64,000 nt of DNA, taken from positions 1-64,000 of the forward strand of contig FMBT01000360.1 of NCBI GenBank assembly GCA_900095095.1, in the 5' to 3' direction. Position 1 is the stretch's first letter; every line of letters starts with the position of its first letter. Origin of the DNA: Fragilariopsis cylindrus CCMP1102 (lineage: Eukaryota > Bacillariophyta > Bacillariophyceae > Bacillariales > Bacillariaceae). Position numbers and translations under genes: made by a program. Positions 21,696-31,280 of the stretch are shown here, one piece after another. The notes beneath the pieces are model-generated. The model did not search any database and was not told where the DNA came from. It saw only the letters and a program-made list of their open reading frames with translations.

Positions 21696-23113
21696 TCAAC
21701 AAGCTATCTTGGTGTCAGTCCCTGTCTCAGCAAGAATGGGATCCAGGGCATTTGTTAGAGTGTCAACAGTGCCATCGATGTCTCCTAATTTGTCTAACCC
21801 AAAAAGTCCAAGACGGAATGTCTTCAAACCTTCAGGCTCGTCAAGTCTCCATGCTACGCCCATAGCGATTTGTAGGTTTCCCTTTTTAAATTTAGTCATC
21901 ATTTCCGGATTTTCATTTCCTCCGGGAGAATAATAGACCAGTACACCCGGTGCTTGAAATCCTGGTGCAGCAACACTTAATAGTCCTCTTTCGTTCAATG
22001 CATCTCGAGTTTTCTTCCCGAGGTCATACTGAGCCTGCTTCAGTGCTGGTAGACCAACCTTGAGAGTTTCGACGGAAATCTCATGGAAGTCTCTCAAAGC
22101 ATCTGTGGGCATAGTTGTATGGTATCCAAATCCCCCCGCGGTATCTGTTGGATGAAAAAAAGACAAATGGACAAAGATAATATGGATCAGAATCAACGAA
22201 ACAAAATGTATCTTATTGGCATAATTTTTGATGATATTTCCATATATAACTTACATGAATCCATAATCGCAGACCATCGTTTCAAACTCATTGAAAATGA
22301 TGTTTCCTTCGTTGTTTGCATCTTCAATTCTGCTCGTTTTGACATCATGACCAATGCAGCACAGCATGGACCTGTCCATCCTTTTTGGGGGGCAGAAATA
22401 ACAACGTCAGCACCAAGATCTTTCATATCTGCCCATATTGTACCACTCGCAATACAATCCAAGACAACAAGTCCTCCAATGTCATGCATCGCTGCTGATA
22501 TTTTACGAATATAATCATCTGGTAGAATCATTCCAGTACTAGTTTCAACATGTGCACAAAACAAGGTTGCTGGACGTTCTTCGTATATCTTTGAAATGAC
22601 CTCATCAACAGGACATGGTGCATACTGGAAGTTCTCTTGATTATCAACCATAATAGGTCGTGCCTTGAGAACAGTATGAGACTTAGGAATACTACCCATA
22701 TCAAAAATCTCTGTCCAACGAAAAGAAAACCATCCGTTCCTAAGGACAAGAACATCTTCATCCGTTGCAAACTGTCGAGCGACAGATTCCATACCAAATG
22801 TACCTGATCCTGGTATAATTGCAACTTTATCCGCGTTGTATGTTGTCTTCAAAAGATCATTCAGATCACGCATAACCTTCTGAAACGGATCAGACATGAT
22901 ATTCAATGATCGATTGGTATGAATGACAGAATATTCTTTGAATGTTCCAAAATCGGACTTGGGAACTATGTCATATGATAGAGTAGATTGATCATTATAA
23001 TGACTGTTATCGTCAATTGTAGGAGCCGACGATAAGCTTCGAATAATTCTGGATGATGAACGGTGGATGTTGTTGTTACGAACCACGAACCTGGCGGCGG
23101 TGTTTAACATCAT
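21696..23113 (-). CDS. Class-V PLP aminotransferase (alanine-glyoxylate / aminoethylphosphonate transaminase-like), mitochondrial
   Basis: Two exons, 23113..22255 and 22144..21696, joined in phase 1 (GTAAGT...CAG) for 435 residues. A fold-type I aminotransferase: GSGTFGMESVARQFA binds the PLP phosphate, VVLDCIASG carries the ring-stacking Asp, and SAPQKGWTGP holds the Schiff-base lysine. The first 30 residues (MMLNTAARFVVRNNNIHRSS) are Arg/Ser-rich without acids, like a mitochondrial presequence; I chose this Met although the frame is open further upstream to 23383. The GSGTFG form is shared by AGT-like and phosphonate-transaminase groups, so the exact amino donor is undecided. AGT activity would place it in glyoxylate metabolism after photorespiration. 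Confidence 0.85.
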
Positions 23114-24241
23114 TGTCGATTGTCGATGATATGAATCTGTGTGTAAATTGTAACTGGTTGAATGAGAAGGATACTTTTTATTGCTGCGTATAATGTAAGC
23201 AAGTCGAGTATCTTTTGTTCTATTTTGTGTGCATACGTAATTACATGGAACAGTAAATGAATCCCTCACCTCAAAAAGCAGCTTGTCGAGTTCTTTGTGA
23301 TGTCGTAATTCTATTACTATTAGAACTTGTGTGTGCAGTATTTCCTCTGTTTTTTTTTTAAGATTTAAAAAAACGGCTCTCAAATGAAATTATCACTTGG
23401 TGTGATTGATTGTTCTTCGTCGCGTCGCTCTTTCGAATTTTATGTCTTCCTCCGGGTAACGCATGATTCACACGCGCTATCGTTTGAAAATTAAGAAACT
23501 CTAAAGCAAGCTAAAACCGTAAAATCCACCCACAAAATGCAAAATGTACGAAAAAAAATAAAAATAAGCGAAGGGTTTACGAAGATTTTAAGGGTTCAAA
23601 CCGCCTCTATCGTATAATAATTCCTCACCATAGCGCGTGGGAATCAAGCGTTGCACGGAGGAAGTACACGCTGTCAATTCGTGACGTCACAATGTCATGA
23701 TGATGGTGTTCATTTGATACGATTCAGATTCGATTCATTCGATTCAACAAATAAATTGAACTGAAATACTGAAATAGTTCTTCTCGTATCATTTTTTGTA
23801 TCGTCTATAGTATATGCGTATAAGCATCTAAAGTAACGTTAGTTATTGGATGTATACTTTTCTATATAATATATATTCATCCTACATAGTAGACCTACAT
23901 AGTAGAAACTAATTAAATTACTCAAAGATTCCCCTAACCAAAGATTCCCCTAACCAAGGTAGCAAAAAATTCATAGTAAGATTGCGGCCTATTTCTCTCG
24001 TCTGAACTGGAATATACTTTGAACTAATAACATATCGTACTCTTTTTGTCTAAGTCTTCTTTAAAGCAGCTGAATTTTGTGTCTTTTTCTAACGATGGAA
24101 TATAACGTTGGATGATTCTTCAGCGATGACGTATATTCTATTACTACAGTCCTTGTCGTTCATAATTCCCTCTATAATACAGCATCTGATCTTACGCAAT
24201 ACTGTTTATATATTTGCACTATTTGTATATCATAAAACCCG
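23114..24241. other. Intergenic upstream of the aminotransferase
   Basis: 1.13 kb with no convincing gene. It holds a CRE-like palindrome (23682-23689) and two small tandem duplications: CCTACATAGTAGA near 23880-23907 and AAGATTCCCCTAACCA near 23926-23957. Confidence 0.6.
23682..23689. promoter_or_regulatory. CRE-like palindrome TGACGTCA
   Basis: Perfect bZIP-type site, extended to GTGACGTCAC, 569 bp upstream of the chosen aminotransferase start. Related TGACGT/ACGTCA elements act as CO2/cAMP-responsive sites in a diatom carbonic anhydrase promoter. One 8-bp site can arise by chance, so function is only suggested. Confidence 0.35.
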
Positions 24242-24649
24242 TCACCGACATAAGCAGCATTTGCTGAAGCACCAAAGCGCAGCCACACCAAAGATTACAA
24301 CAATAATCCATACCCACCATTGCCAATAGTGGTAATCGTCAGTAACATCGAATTGATTGCTGTCATTGATAGTAAACGTAGAATATCCCTCACTACTGTG
24401 GTAATAATCGTAGTTGAAATGCACAGATTTGGAATCGTAATAAGCATCGGTATCATCGTCACCGCCATCATCGCCACTGTAGTCGTCGTTGTTCAGTATT
24501 CGTTTCCGAAATCCGTCCCTTTTTATTATTTCGCTTGGCTGCTGACTGTGAGTGACAAGTGCACGTCGTAGGTACGACGTTATAGGTGTGACCGAACCAT
24601 TATAAGTAATAAAAACGATGACCGAAATTGCGAAGGTATTCATTGTCAA
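24242..24649 (-). CDS. Small type I membrane protein, hypothetical
   Basis: 135 residues, one exon. A likely signal peptide (MTMNTFAISVIVFITYNG) is followed by an Asp/Tyr-rich luminal part, then one Trp-rich TM segment (WQWWVWIIVVIFGVAALW) and a short Cys-rich cytosolic tail (CFSKCCLCR) that could be palmitoylated. No family recognised. The ordered signal-ectodomain-TM-Cys layout argues for a real gene, though length alone would not. Confidence 0.55.
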   Translation of the reverse strand: MTMNTFAISVIVFITYNGSVTPITSYLRRALVTHSQQPSEIIKRDGFRKRILNNDDYSGDDGGDDDTDAYYDSKSVHFNYDYYHSSEGYSTFTINDSNQFDVTDDYHYWQWWVWIIVVIFGVAALWCFSKCCLCR

Positions 24650-25577
24650 TTAGAATCTATGTGTATTCGAGTAGATGATGGCCAACAATGGTTTGCCAGA
24701 TTCGATGCAGTCAAAAGTAAGGTTACGGAGGATATTTTATAGAAGATGGAATGTATGGGCTAACGAATGAATGAATGATGGGGTAGATTGTACAATGTTC
24801 GAATGCAATGTGGAACGAAAGTCTCGTTGTATCGGGTACAGTGTCGGCATGAGATGGCAAGAAGATAAGATGATGGGTGTTTCAAATCCATACATCGGAA
24901 CTCAATATAATCAATATCGTCGCCATAGTATTATGCATTTAATATTTATGATTTGTGAGAACGACGATTAGCGATTTCGCATCGCGCGCGCTGGCACAAA
25001 TAAATTGAGCGAAACGGTATATTTTCTCGGAGCCCCTTCTTTGCTTGATATTAGTATTCGCTTTGCTGTTTCTTTTGAAGAGAAAATCAGAGATGCATAC
25101 ATCTAAATGCACGGACCGATTGTGTAAGACTCTTCCATATTTCTATTCAAAGCCACAGTCGGTAATCTGGTGTACTACTGTAGTATATAATATTATCAAT
25201 TATAAAAGTTACTTTAAATTTTACATGTTACTCCATAAAGATAATAATGTTAGCTTCTTGTTTTTTCTGAGAACCATCATTAATTTGGTCAATTAATCAT
25301 GTAAAAATAAACGGACAGACCTAACCAGCCCCTCTGTTGAAAATACCGTCGCAATCCCCTAACGACAAAAACAATCCAATCGTTTTTTCCTCTTCTTCTT
25401 TCTTTCTTTTATCCATTGAATGAATCAGTCTGAGCTTATTTATTTTATTCCAAGAAGAAAAAAACTGTAGTATTTTTTTTTAAGTTTTGGTTATTATATT
25501 GTTTTCGTCGTCGTTTTCGTCATTCATTTTGATTATGTTCCTTATATATACATACATCGTATCATCATCGTTCGTCA
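24650..25577. other. Intergenic, no gene recognised
   Basis: 928 bp between two minus-strand genes. The frames at 24771-24971 and 25045-25296 have no recognisable features. The end near 25377-25400 is pyrimidine-rich. Confidence 0.55.
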
Positions 25578-27437
25578 TCATTTACTTGAATCTTCATCGT
25601 CAAAACAACTACCGACTATCTCATCCATCACAGATGGATCCAATGCACCAAAGATAGAACTTTGTCTCCTCTTTGCGACTCCTCCTCCTCCTCCTCCTCT
25701 ACCCCCCATAGAAAAGGAAGATGAAGACATATTGACATGAATGTTGTTGTTGTGGTTATTATTATTACTATTATTATTGTCGTTGAAGTTACTGCTGCTG
25801 AAGTTGCTGTTGCTAGTGCTGAAATTACTACTGCTGTTGTTGCTAATACTACTGTTACTGAAGTTACTATTCCTATTCATAGAAGTCTTCTCCAATCGAT
25901 TTGCTATTTGTTGTCGTGCCTTTTGCTTTTGTAGACTTTTCACAGCTGCAGACCGTAAATCTTCTATACCCGATACTCCATTAGGTGCTTGGTTCATTAT
26001 CTCTAACGCCGACGGTGATGTTGATGATGATTGTCTTTGGGGAGGCAGAGTCGGGATTAATGATGTTGACATATGCCGTGATAGCATATATTTTGTATCA
26101 TTCGATATCATCCCAGTATTAGGATTACCACTTGGAATAGCGGATGTAGATGCATGTTTCATCATCGAAGAATTGAGTGTAAATGCATCCGGTCTTCCGG
26201 TATCACCCCCGAGATGTCGTGCCGATTGTGATGATGGTGAGTATTTGTTTCCAATTCCAATCCCAATCCCGCCTCTGCCAATACCACCACCGATGATGGA
26301 CTCATTAAAATGTATTGGGTTTGCGATTGGGATATTATAGTCTTTATTATTAACATTATTTATTGTTGTTGCTGAATTCGTAGTCGTTGCCGTTGTCGCT
26401 GTCGCTAAATTCGTTGTGGTTGTCGCTGGTGACGATCGCGAAAACAGATTCTGTCCTGATCTCATATCAAATATCATTCGAAGAGATTGTTTTGCATCAG
26501 CTTTATCTAATATTTCATAATATCCATCAGACGATTCAGTTAAAAATCGACCCTTCCAGAATGTATTCACCGTCTGAACGACTTCATCTAAAATTGATTC
26601 TTTTATTTCTGGTGCAGCCTGTTGATATTTACCAGATTGCATTGCAACTAATATATGTAATCGATTATTACCAATACTACGACAATTGGGATCTAATGCA
26701 TCCATTGAGGATGTTAAGATAACATCCATCCGATTCAAGGTAACAGTACCATCCTTTGCTCCAAATGATGATGATGACAATGTCGGTTCTTCTTTAACTC
26801 TTCGACGTTGTTGGTCGAATCTAGTAGCCTTTTTTGAGTCGTCTAATAAACTATCCGATGCGGATCGACGTAGTAAAGATGATCTACGCCTACGCTTCAA
26901 TTCTTCCGGGTTGGTTTTGGTGTTATTATTACCATCATTAAGGGGTTGGGTGTATCTTGAACTTGATTGTACTTCATCTACTAAATCTTCATTTTCTTGT
27001 CGCTGCTGTTGCTGTTTTTGTTTTTGCTGTTGCTGTTTGTACCGATCCGGCGGAGGTACACCTCTTAAAATTGCATGAACGAGTTCTTTTGCTTCCTTTT
27101 CTTCCATTACATTCCAAACTTTGTCATTAATATTAATATTATTAATATTATCGTTGCTACTACTGCTACTAATACTCGCATTGATTAAAAATCGTCCAGT
27201 GGGGACACATTTTTGATACAATGTATTAAGTACATCATTCACAATTTTATCTCGTCGACTGTCACCAAGTTCACGCTCACGTTCACGATCATAATCGGAT
27301 TGATATAATGCTAAAAATACTTCCAATCGATTATTACCAACATTCTTTTTGTAATTATTTAATTGGTATACACCGAGAATATTCTCCATCGGTGGATCAA
27401 CTAATACATCATAACTTGATATATTAGTTATCGACAT
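25578..27437 (-). CDS. Protein with two DUF6824-like domains
   Basis: 619 residues, one exon. Two copies of a domain seen in many diatom proteins: residues about 9-130 (YDVLVDPPMENIL...VGNNRLEVFLALY, then PTGRFLIN and EAKELVHAILR) and about 232-330 (MDVILTSSMDALD...IGNNRLHILVAMQ, then WKGRFLTE and DAKQSLRMIFD). DUF6824 normally opens with a DVL.GRG.....HPGN motif; both copies have lost the GRG and His, leaving only GNNR. Between and after them are Gln, Asn, Ser and Gly runs, including a long Asn/Ser tract coded by triplet repeats. The molecular role of DUF6824 is unknown; a regulatory or nucleic-acid role is a guess. The divergence suggests a specialised subfamily. Confidence 0.75.
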   Translation of the reverse strand: MSITNISSYDVLVDPPMENILGVYQLNNYKKNVGNNRLEVFLALYQSDYDRERERELGDSRRDKIVNDVLNTLYQKCVPTGRFLINASISSSSSNDNINNININDKVWNVMEEKEAKELVHAILRGVPPPDRYKQQQQKQKQQQQRQENEDLVDEVQSSSRYTQPLNDGNNNTKTNPEELKRRRRSSLLRRSASDSLLDDSKKATRFDQQRRRVKEEPTLSSSSFGAKDGTVTLNRMDVILTSSMDALDPNCRSIGNNRLHILVAMQSGKYQQAAPEIKESILDEVVQTVNTFWKGRFLTESSDGYYEILDKADAKQSLRMIFDMRSGQNLFSRSSPATTTTNLATATTATTTNSATTINNVNNKDYNIPIANPIHFNESIIGGGIGRGGIGIGIGNKYSPSSQSARHLGGDTGRPDAFTLNSSMMKHASTSAIPSGNPNTGMISNDTKYMLSRHMSTSLIPTLPPQRQSSSTSPSALEIMNQAPNGVSGIEDLRSAAVKSLQKQKARQQIANRLEKTSMNRNSNFSNSSISNNSSSNFSTSNSNFSSSNFNDNNNSNNNNHNNNIHVNMSSSSFSMGGRGGGGGGVAKRRQSSIFGALDPSVMDEIVGSCFDDEDSSK

Positions 27438-28025
27438 GATTGGCTTTGGCTTTGATTTTGATTCGACAATTTGAATTAAACTAAACTAGACTTGGGTAAT
27501 AAAATAACAAATTCCTTAGGTTCGGTGTTTAGTAAATAATGTGTGCGTTGTTTATGCTCGCCGCTTGCCTAGCCTTTTTCGGTCCTCTTATGTTCTTCTT
27601 CTGGCTAGTGTACTGTAGTACAGTACTGCGTTTTAATTGTTTCAAGTATATATTGCAATTGTACTGATCTTCAATTAATTGTCGGTAGGATGTAGAATGA
27701 ATCGGTAGCAGAAGCAACGTTTGTTACAGTGATGAAGTATACGTCGTACAATGTAAGAAATACGTCGACTGAAGGGAGCGAAGAGCGTTCAGTGTGTGTA
27801 ATAGCTTGAGCAGTCCCTGATCTCTTTGGGGGTTCGGTTGTTGCTGTAGTGTAGTAGTGTACTGTAGTGATTGCGTTTTAGTAGTTGTCAAGTATATACT
27901 GCCTGAGCTGTATCTGTTGTATCGTATCTTGATAGAATTGTCTATGAGCTGTACTTACTAATCGGTAGCGAGAACTTCGTATTCGTGATGTAATCGTATA
28001 AGTGTGGAAGGGTAACTTCGACGTA
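27438..28025. other. Intergenic next to the mobile-element block
   Basis: 588 bp. Two related stretches, about 27605-27720 and 27850-27990, share GTGTACTGTAGT, CAAGTATATA(T/C)TG and AATCGGTAGC in the same order, so this may be an old imperfect tandem duplication. No gene seen. Confidence 0.5.
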
Positions 28026-28403
28026 CAGTCTGCTCGCGTTAACAAATACAAAATAGCAAATACACTCTCATTAACAAATACACCATATCGGTTTACACGT
28101 GATTCAGACCGTTGGGTCCCGTGTAGTGATTGATCAATCGTAATTCGTGACTAAACAGCCTATAGTGGGTCCCGCGTAGTGACTTATTGATATAAGAACT
28201 AAATCATGCCCAAATTTTACTAGTATTTGTTACTGTAGTATATAATAATAACTTTAGCATCAAATATATACACCTAAAAAGTCATTTTTTTGGAAAAATA
28301 AACTGTGAAGTTTACAATTGACCTATTGGATGGACAACTATCATATTCCTTAGTCTCCTAAGCCTACTGGTATCTCACAATGTAGGCTCACACACAGCAC
28401 GCA
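28026..28403 (+). repeat. Left terminal inverted repeat
   Basis: Pairs with 35894-36257. The inner 200 bp (from AACTAAATCATGCCC to CTCACACACAGCAC) differ from the right arm at only a handful of bases. The outer 170 bp share the terminal 25 bp or so and scattered blocks only. Confidence 0.88.
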
Positions 28404-29667
28404 TCATCTTTTTATGAGATATCTTGTTCAGGACACAAACTAGGGTAGAACTTCCAGGAAAATGCTTCTTTTTGGTCAGGGAGAGCTCCTTTACCTTACC
28501 ATATGTATAGGGTGGATACCTGGACCGGACATTTGGGCGCTAGGTATGTGCTCTTCACACTGGAAGGTGGTAAAGGGTGTGATATAGCCTGGGATATGGG
28601 AAAATGGCCCATTTGGGGGGGTATGTGACCTAGTACATGCTCAAAAAGAGAAAATTATCCCAAAATAAGCACATGGGACTGGCCATATACAACAAATTAA
28701 ATATAAACTTGGCGAGCTATGGGCAGGACCATGCTTATGTGGGCGCTAAAGGAGAAAAACCTGTTTTGGTGCCTAAATGACCCTTTTTGGGACTTAGAAC
28801 ACCCCAACACCTTCCTAACCTCCCTATAGCCCTAAGCAATAGTTGGACCTTGTACCCATAGGTATAATGTTAAGCTCCATATAATCTTTCAAGGTTATTA
28901 GGTCTGTATTGATGGTGCATCACGGCCTTGATCACACTCGCACTTGGCACTTAGAGAAATTGTGTGTTTTAATAGCGGTGGGTTTTGACCCGTGACACCC
29001 CGAATATATGTATGGTTACCTAAAGCAATGATCTAATCAAAAATATATATGAGTCAGGTTGATGCCTAGCTATTTTATTTGGGACTCAGCACACCTGGTA
29101 TGGACACAGTAGCATCTCAAATATTTTTGCGTTGTGTGCATTTTGGGCTATTTTATGTCTATTCTATTTTTTCCTTCCCACCACACCACCAATATGGCAA
29201 ATGTTCTAGGTATTGTTGGTGTATTTTGACCTTATGAATATATGGAAGGTATCTGGGTGTTCAAACCACGGTCTGACTACTTCTTTTATTGTTGTGGTAG
29301 CCTATTTATGAATGGTACTTTTAGGCATGGAAATATGACATGTTGGCCAAAGTGCAATGTTTGTGTTCTGGAGGCAAGAACAAGGTATGTATGAGGGACC
29401 ACAACCCTTAGTTCATCCCCTATGGGTATATTATGGATGACTAATAGGTATTTTGGTGCACCATGCTGGTTCTAGAACCTAATGAGAAGTTAAAGTTGTT
29501 TGATATTTCAATAACCAATTCTCCACTGGAGAATTTGTGAGATAAAAATGATACTAATCAGAATTACTTTAGTCAAGTGATGATGAACCACCAGGGATGG
29601 TAGGAGGCAAACACAATGTTCAAGTACACTATAGGAATGTTTGCGCACCTGACTCATCTGATGTTCT
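28404..29667. other. Interior of the DNA transposon, left of the nested insertion
   Basis: 1.26 kb without a coding frame. The last 70 bases (from about 29596) are the start of a roughly 196-bp unit that continues beyond the retrotransposon as tandem copies at 35430-35855. Confidence 0.65.
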
Positions 29668-29904
29668 TATTGAATTACTAACGAACGCCGACAGACCAAG
29701 CGCGCGCCCACATTCAAATAGTAGAACAATCACGCCGGACAAGAGAGCTGTTACAACCAGCCAGCCAAACCGCTTACTCAACAGGCTTGACAGCCTCAGC
29801 AAAGCACTCAAGCAGAGCTTAGTTGGAACAATAGCATAGGCTCATTAATCGTTTAGAACAACCTTTACAACTACTACTAACATTCGCCTACTTAGCTCTT
29901 AACA
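29668..29904 (+). repeat. 5' LTR
   Basis: Begins TATTGAATTACTAACG and ends CTCTTAACA; 237 bp, same as the 3' copy. The ends are not the common TG...CA pair at the left edge, though a TG lies four bases in and the right edge is CA. Confidence 0.9.
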
Positions 29905-29933
29905 GTTCTAAACAATATTGTCGCAGGACAATA
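29905..29933 (+). promoter_or_regulatory. Primer-binding region with perfect 7-bp hairpin
   Basis: Just inside the 5' LTR, where minus-strand DNA synthesis should be primed. TATTGTC-GCAG-GACAATA (29916-29933) forms a perfect stem-loop. I see no match to the usual initiator-tRNA binding site TGGTATCAGAGC, so the primer is unknown. Confidence 0.5.
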
Positions 29934-29987
29934 AACTAGGTAATACAAGTACATCTCCAGGGATAACGTACAGTAACAACAAAGACA

Positions 29988-31280
29988 ATGGCATCATTGT
30001 CGAAATTCGACTACGACCTATCCGGAATTGACCGGATTGACGGAATTCCAACTGTGGGTCAGACACTTACGTTCCAGAGACAACTAGCAACCATCCAAAC
30101 CAGTTACACATGCAAGTATGAACATGCCGGAGCCCATGGATGGTCATGGATTATGTGCGACGATGCACACTGGCTGGCAAAAAGAGGAATCACCCACTTG
30201 GTGGCAATCCCAACTGAACCCGGACCGTACACAGGATCGACACACACCCACAAGTTCAAGTACCAACTTGACGTCAAGAACTATGATGAGTACAAGGAAC
30301 ACCTACGAAACAGCTTAAAAGCATTCGCAACCTGCTTCACTGAAGGATTATTCATCGACTTGGAGACAGACGGACAAATCATTGGCTACAGCCCAATGCA
30401 GATCTACACACACATCAAAACCAACTTCCTCCTACCAAGAGACATCTCTCGGGAGATCACCAAGACTAGATCCGACCTCAAGGTAGCTTACAACCCCGAC
30501 GACATTGTCCAGATCTACTACAAAAGCATCCAAACATCAAAGCTTACATTGGCAGCATTAGGTGACCCGGTCACCGATGTGGAAATCATGAGGTGTGCAT
30601 TCGAAACATTTGAAGTACAATCAGATCTAAAAGAAGCATGCCGCGAGTGGGATAGACAAGCTGCACCACCCACATGGGCAAGGATGATGGTACACTTCAG
30701 CATTGAAATTCAAAGAAACCGAACTGACCCATCAAAACTCAAATTACAAGGAGAAGCAAATGCAGTCCTCAAACAGGTGGAGCAACAAGAAGAAAAGCAA
30801 CGCCTACAATCGGAATGCATGGTAGCACAAACAGATACGATCAATCGGCTACAAGAACAACTAACAGCTGTACAGTACGAACAACAAGCTAACGGAGCAG
30901 CAAGTGTCAATGGATCCTTACCCGGACGGATCCCAGCTTCAATTTCAACAGGATTGACACAAGAATCAATGGAAGCCATGTTCAAGAAATGGACAGCAAC
31001 ACAGGCAGCAGGTGCGCCAGCAACGGATCGAATGACGAGCAAGGACAGGAAGAAGAAAAAGTTTGGTGTAAACTTTATTGAAAATGACTTACCAAATGCT
31101 GAACGCTCCAAGCGCAGATATCCTAACTCAACCAACTACTGCTCGTCCCATGGATATGATATCTCACCTGACCATGACAGCAGCAACTGCAAGAAGCGAA
31201 ATGCCAACCACAACGAGGCAGCCACCATCACAAACATGTTAGGTGGTGTCACAACGAACTGCTTCCACCACAACGCATGA
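29988..31280 (+). CDS. gag: Retrotransposon Gag
   Basis: 430 residues from ATG 29988 to TGA 31278-31280. The central helical region (about 90-270) is the capsid-like part; a coiled, Gln-rich stretch follows. Near the end a zinc-knuckle variant reads CSSHGYDISPDHDSSNC, with ligands C-x2-H...H-x4-C as in copia Gags of this group. It should form the particle that packages element RNA. The frame continues without another stop into pol. Confidence 0.88.
   Translation: MASLSKFDYDLSGIDRIDGIPTVGQTLTFQRQLATIQTSYTCKYEHAGAHGWSWIMCDDAHWLAKRGITHLVAIPTEPGPYTGSTHTHKFKYQLDVKNYDEYKEHLRNSLKAFATCFTEGLFIDLETDGQIIGYSPMQIYTHIKTNFLLPRDISREITKTRSDLKVAYNPDDIVQIYYKSIQTSKLTLAALGDPVTDVEIMRCAFETFEVQSDLKEACREWDRQAAPPTWARMMVHFSIEIQRNRTDPSKLKLQGEANAVLKQVEQQEEKQRLQSECMVAQTDTINRLQEQLTAVQYEQQANGAASVNGSLPGRIPASISTGLTQESMEAMFKKWTATQAAGAPATDRMTSKDRKKKKFGVNFIENDLPNAERSKRRYPNSTNYCSSHGYDISPDHDSSNCKKRNANHNEAATITNMLGGVTTNCFHHNA

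Noticed and set aside
25737-26340. Val/Leu-rich plus-strand frames resembling membrane proteins
   Set aside because: These are the reverse strand of AAT/AGT/AAC codon runs (Asn/Ser tracts) in the DUF6824-like gene, not real TM segments.
29597-29839. 80-residue frame over the 5' LTR
   Set aside because: Its C-terminal 56 residues are identical to the pol C-terminus because the pol stop lies in the LTR; it is LTR sequence, not a separate gene.
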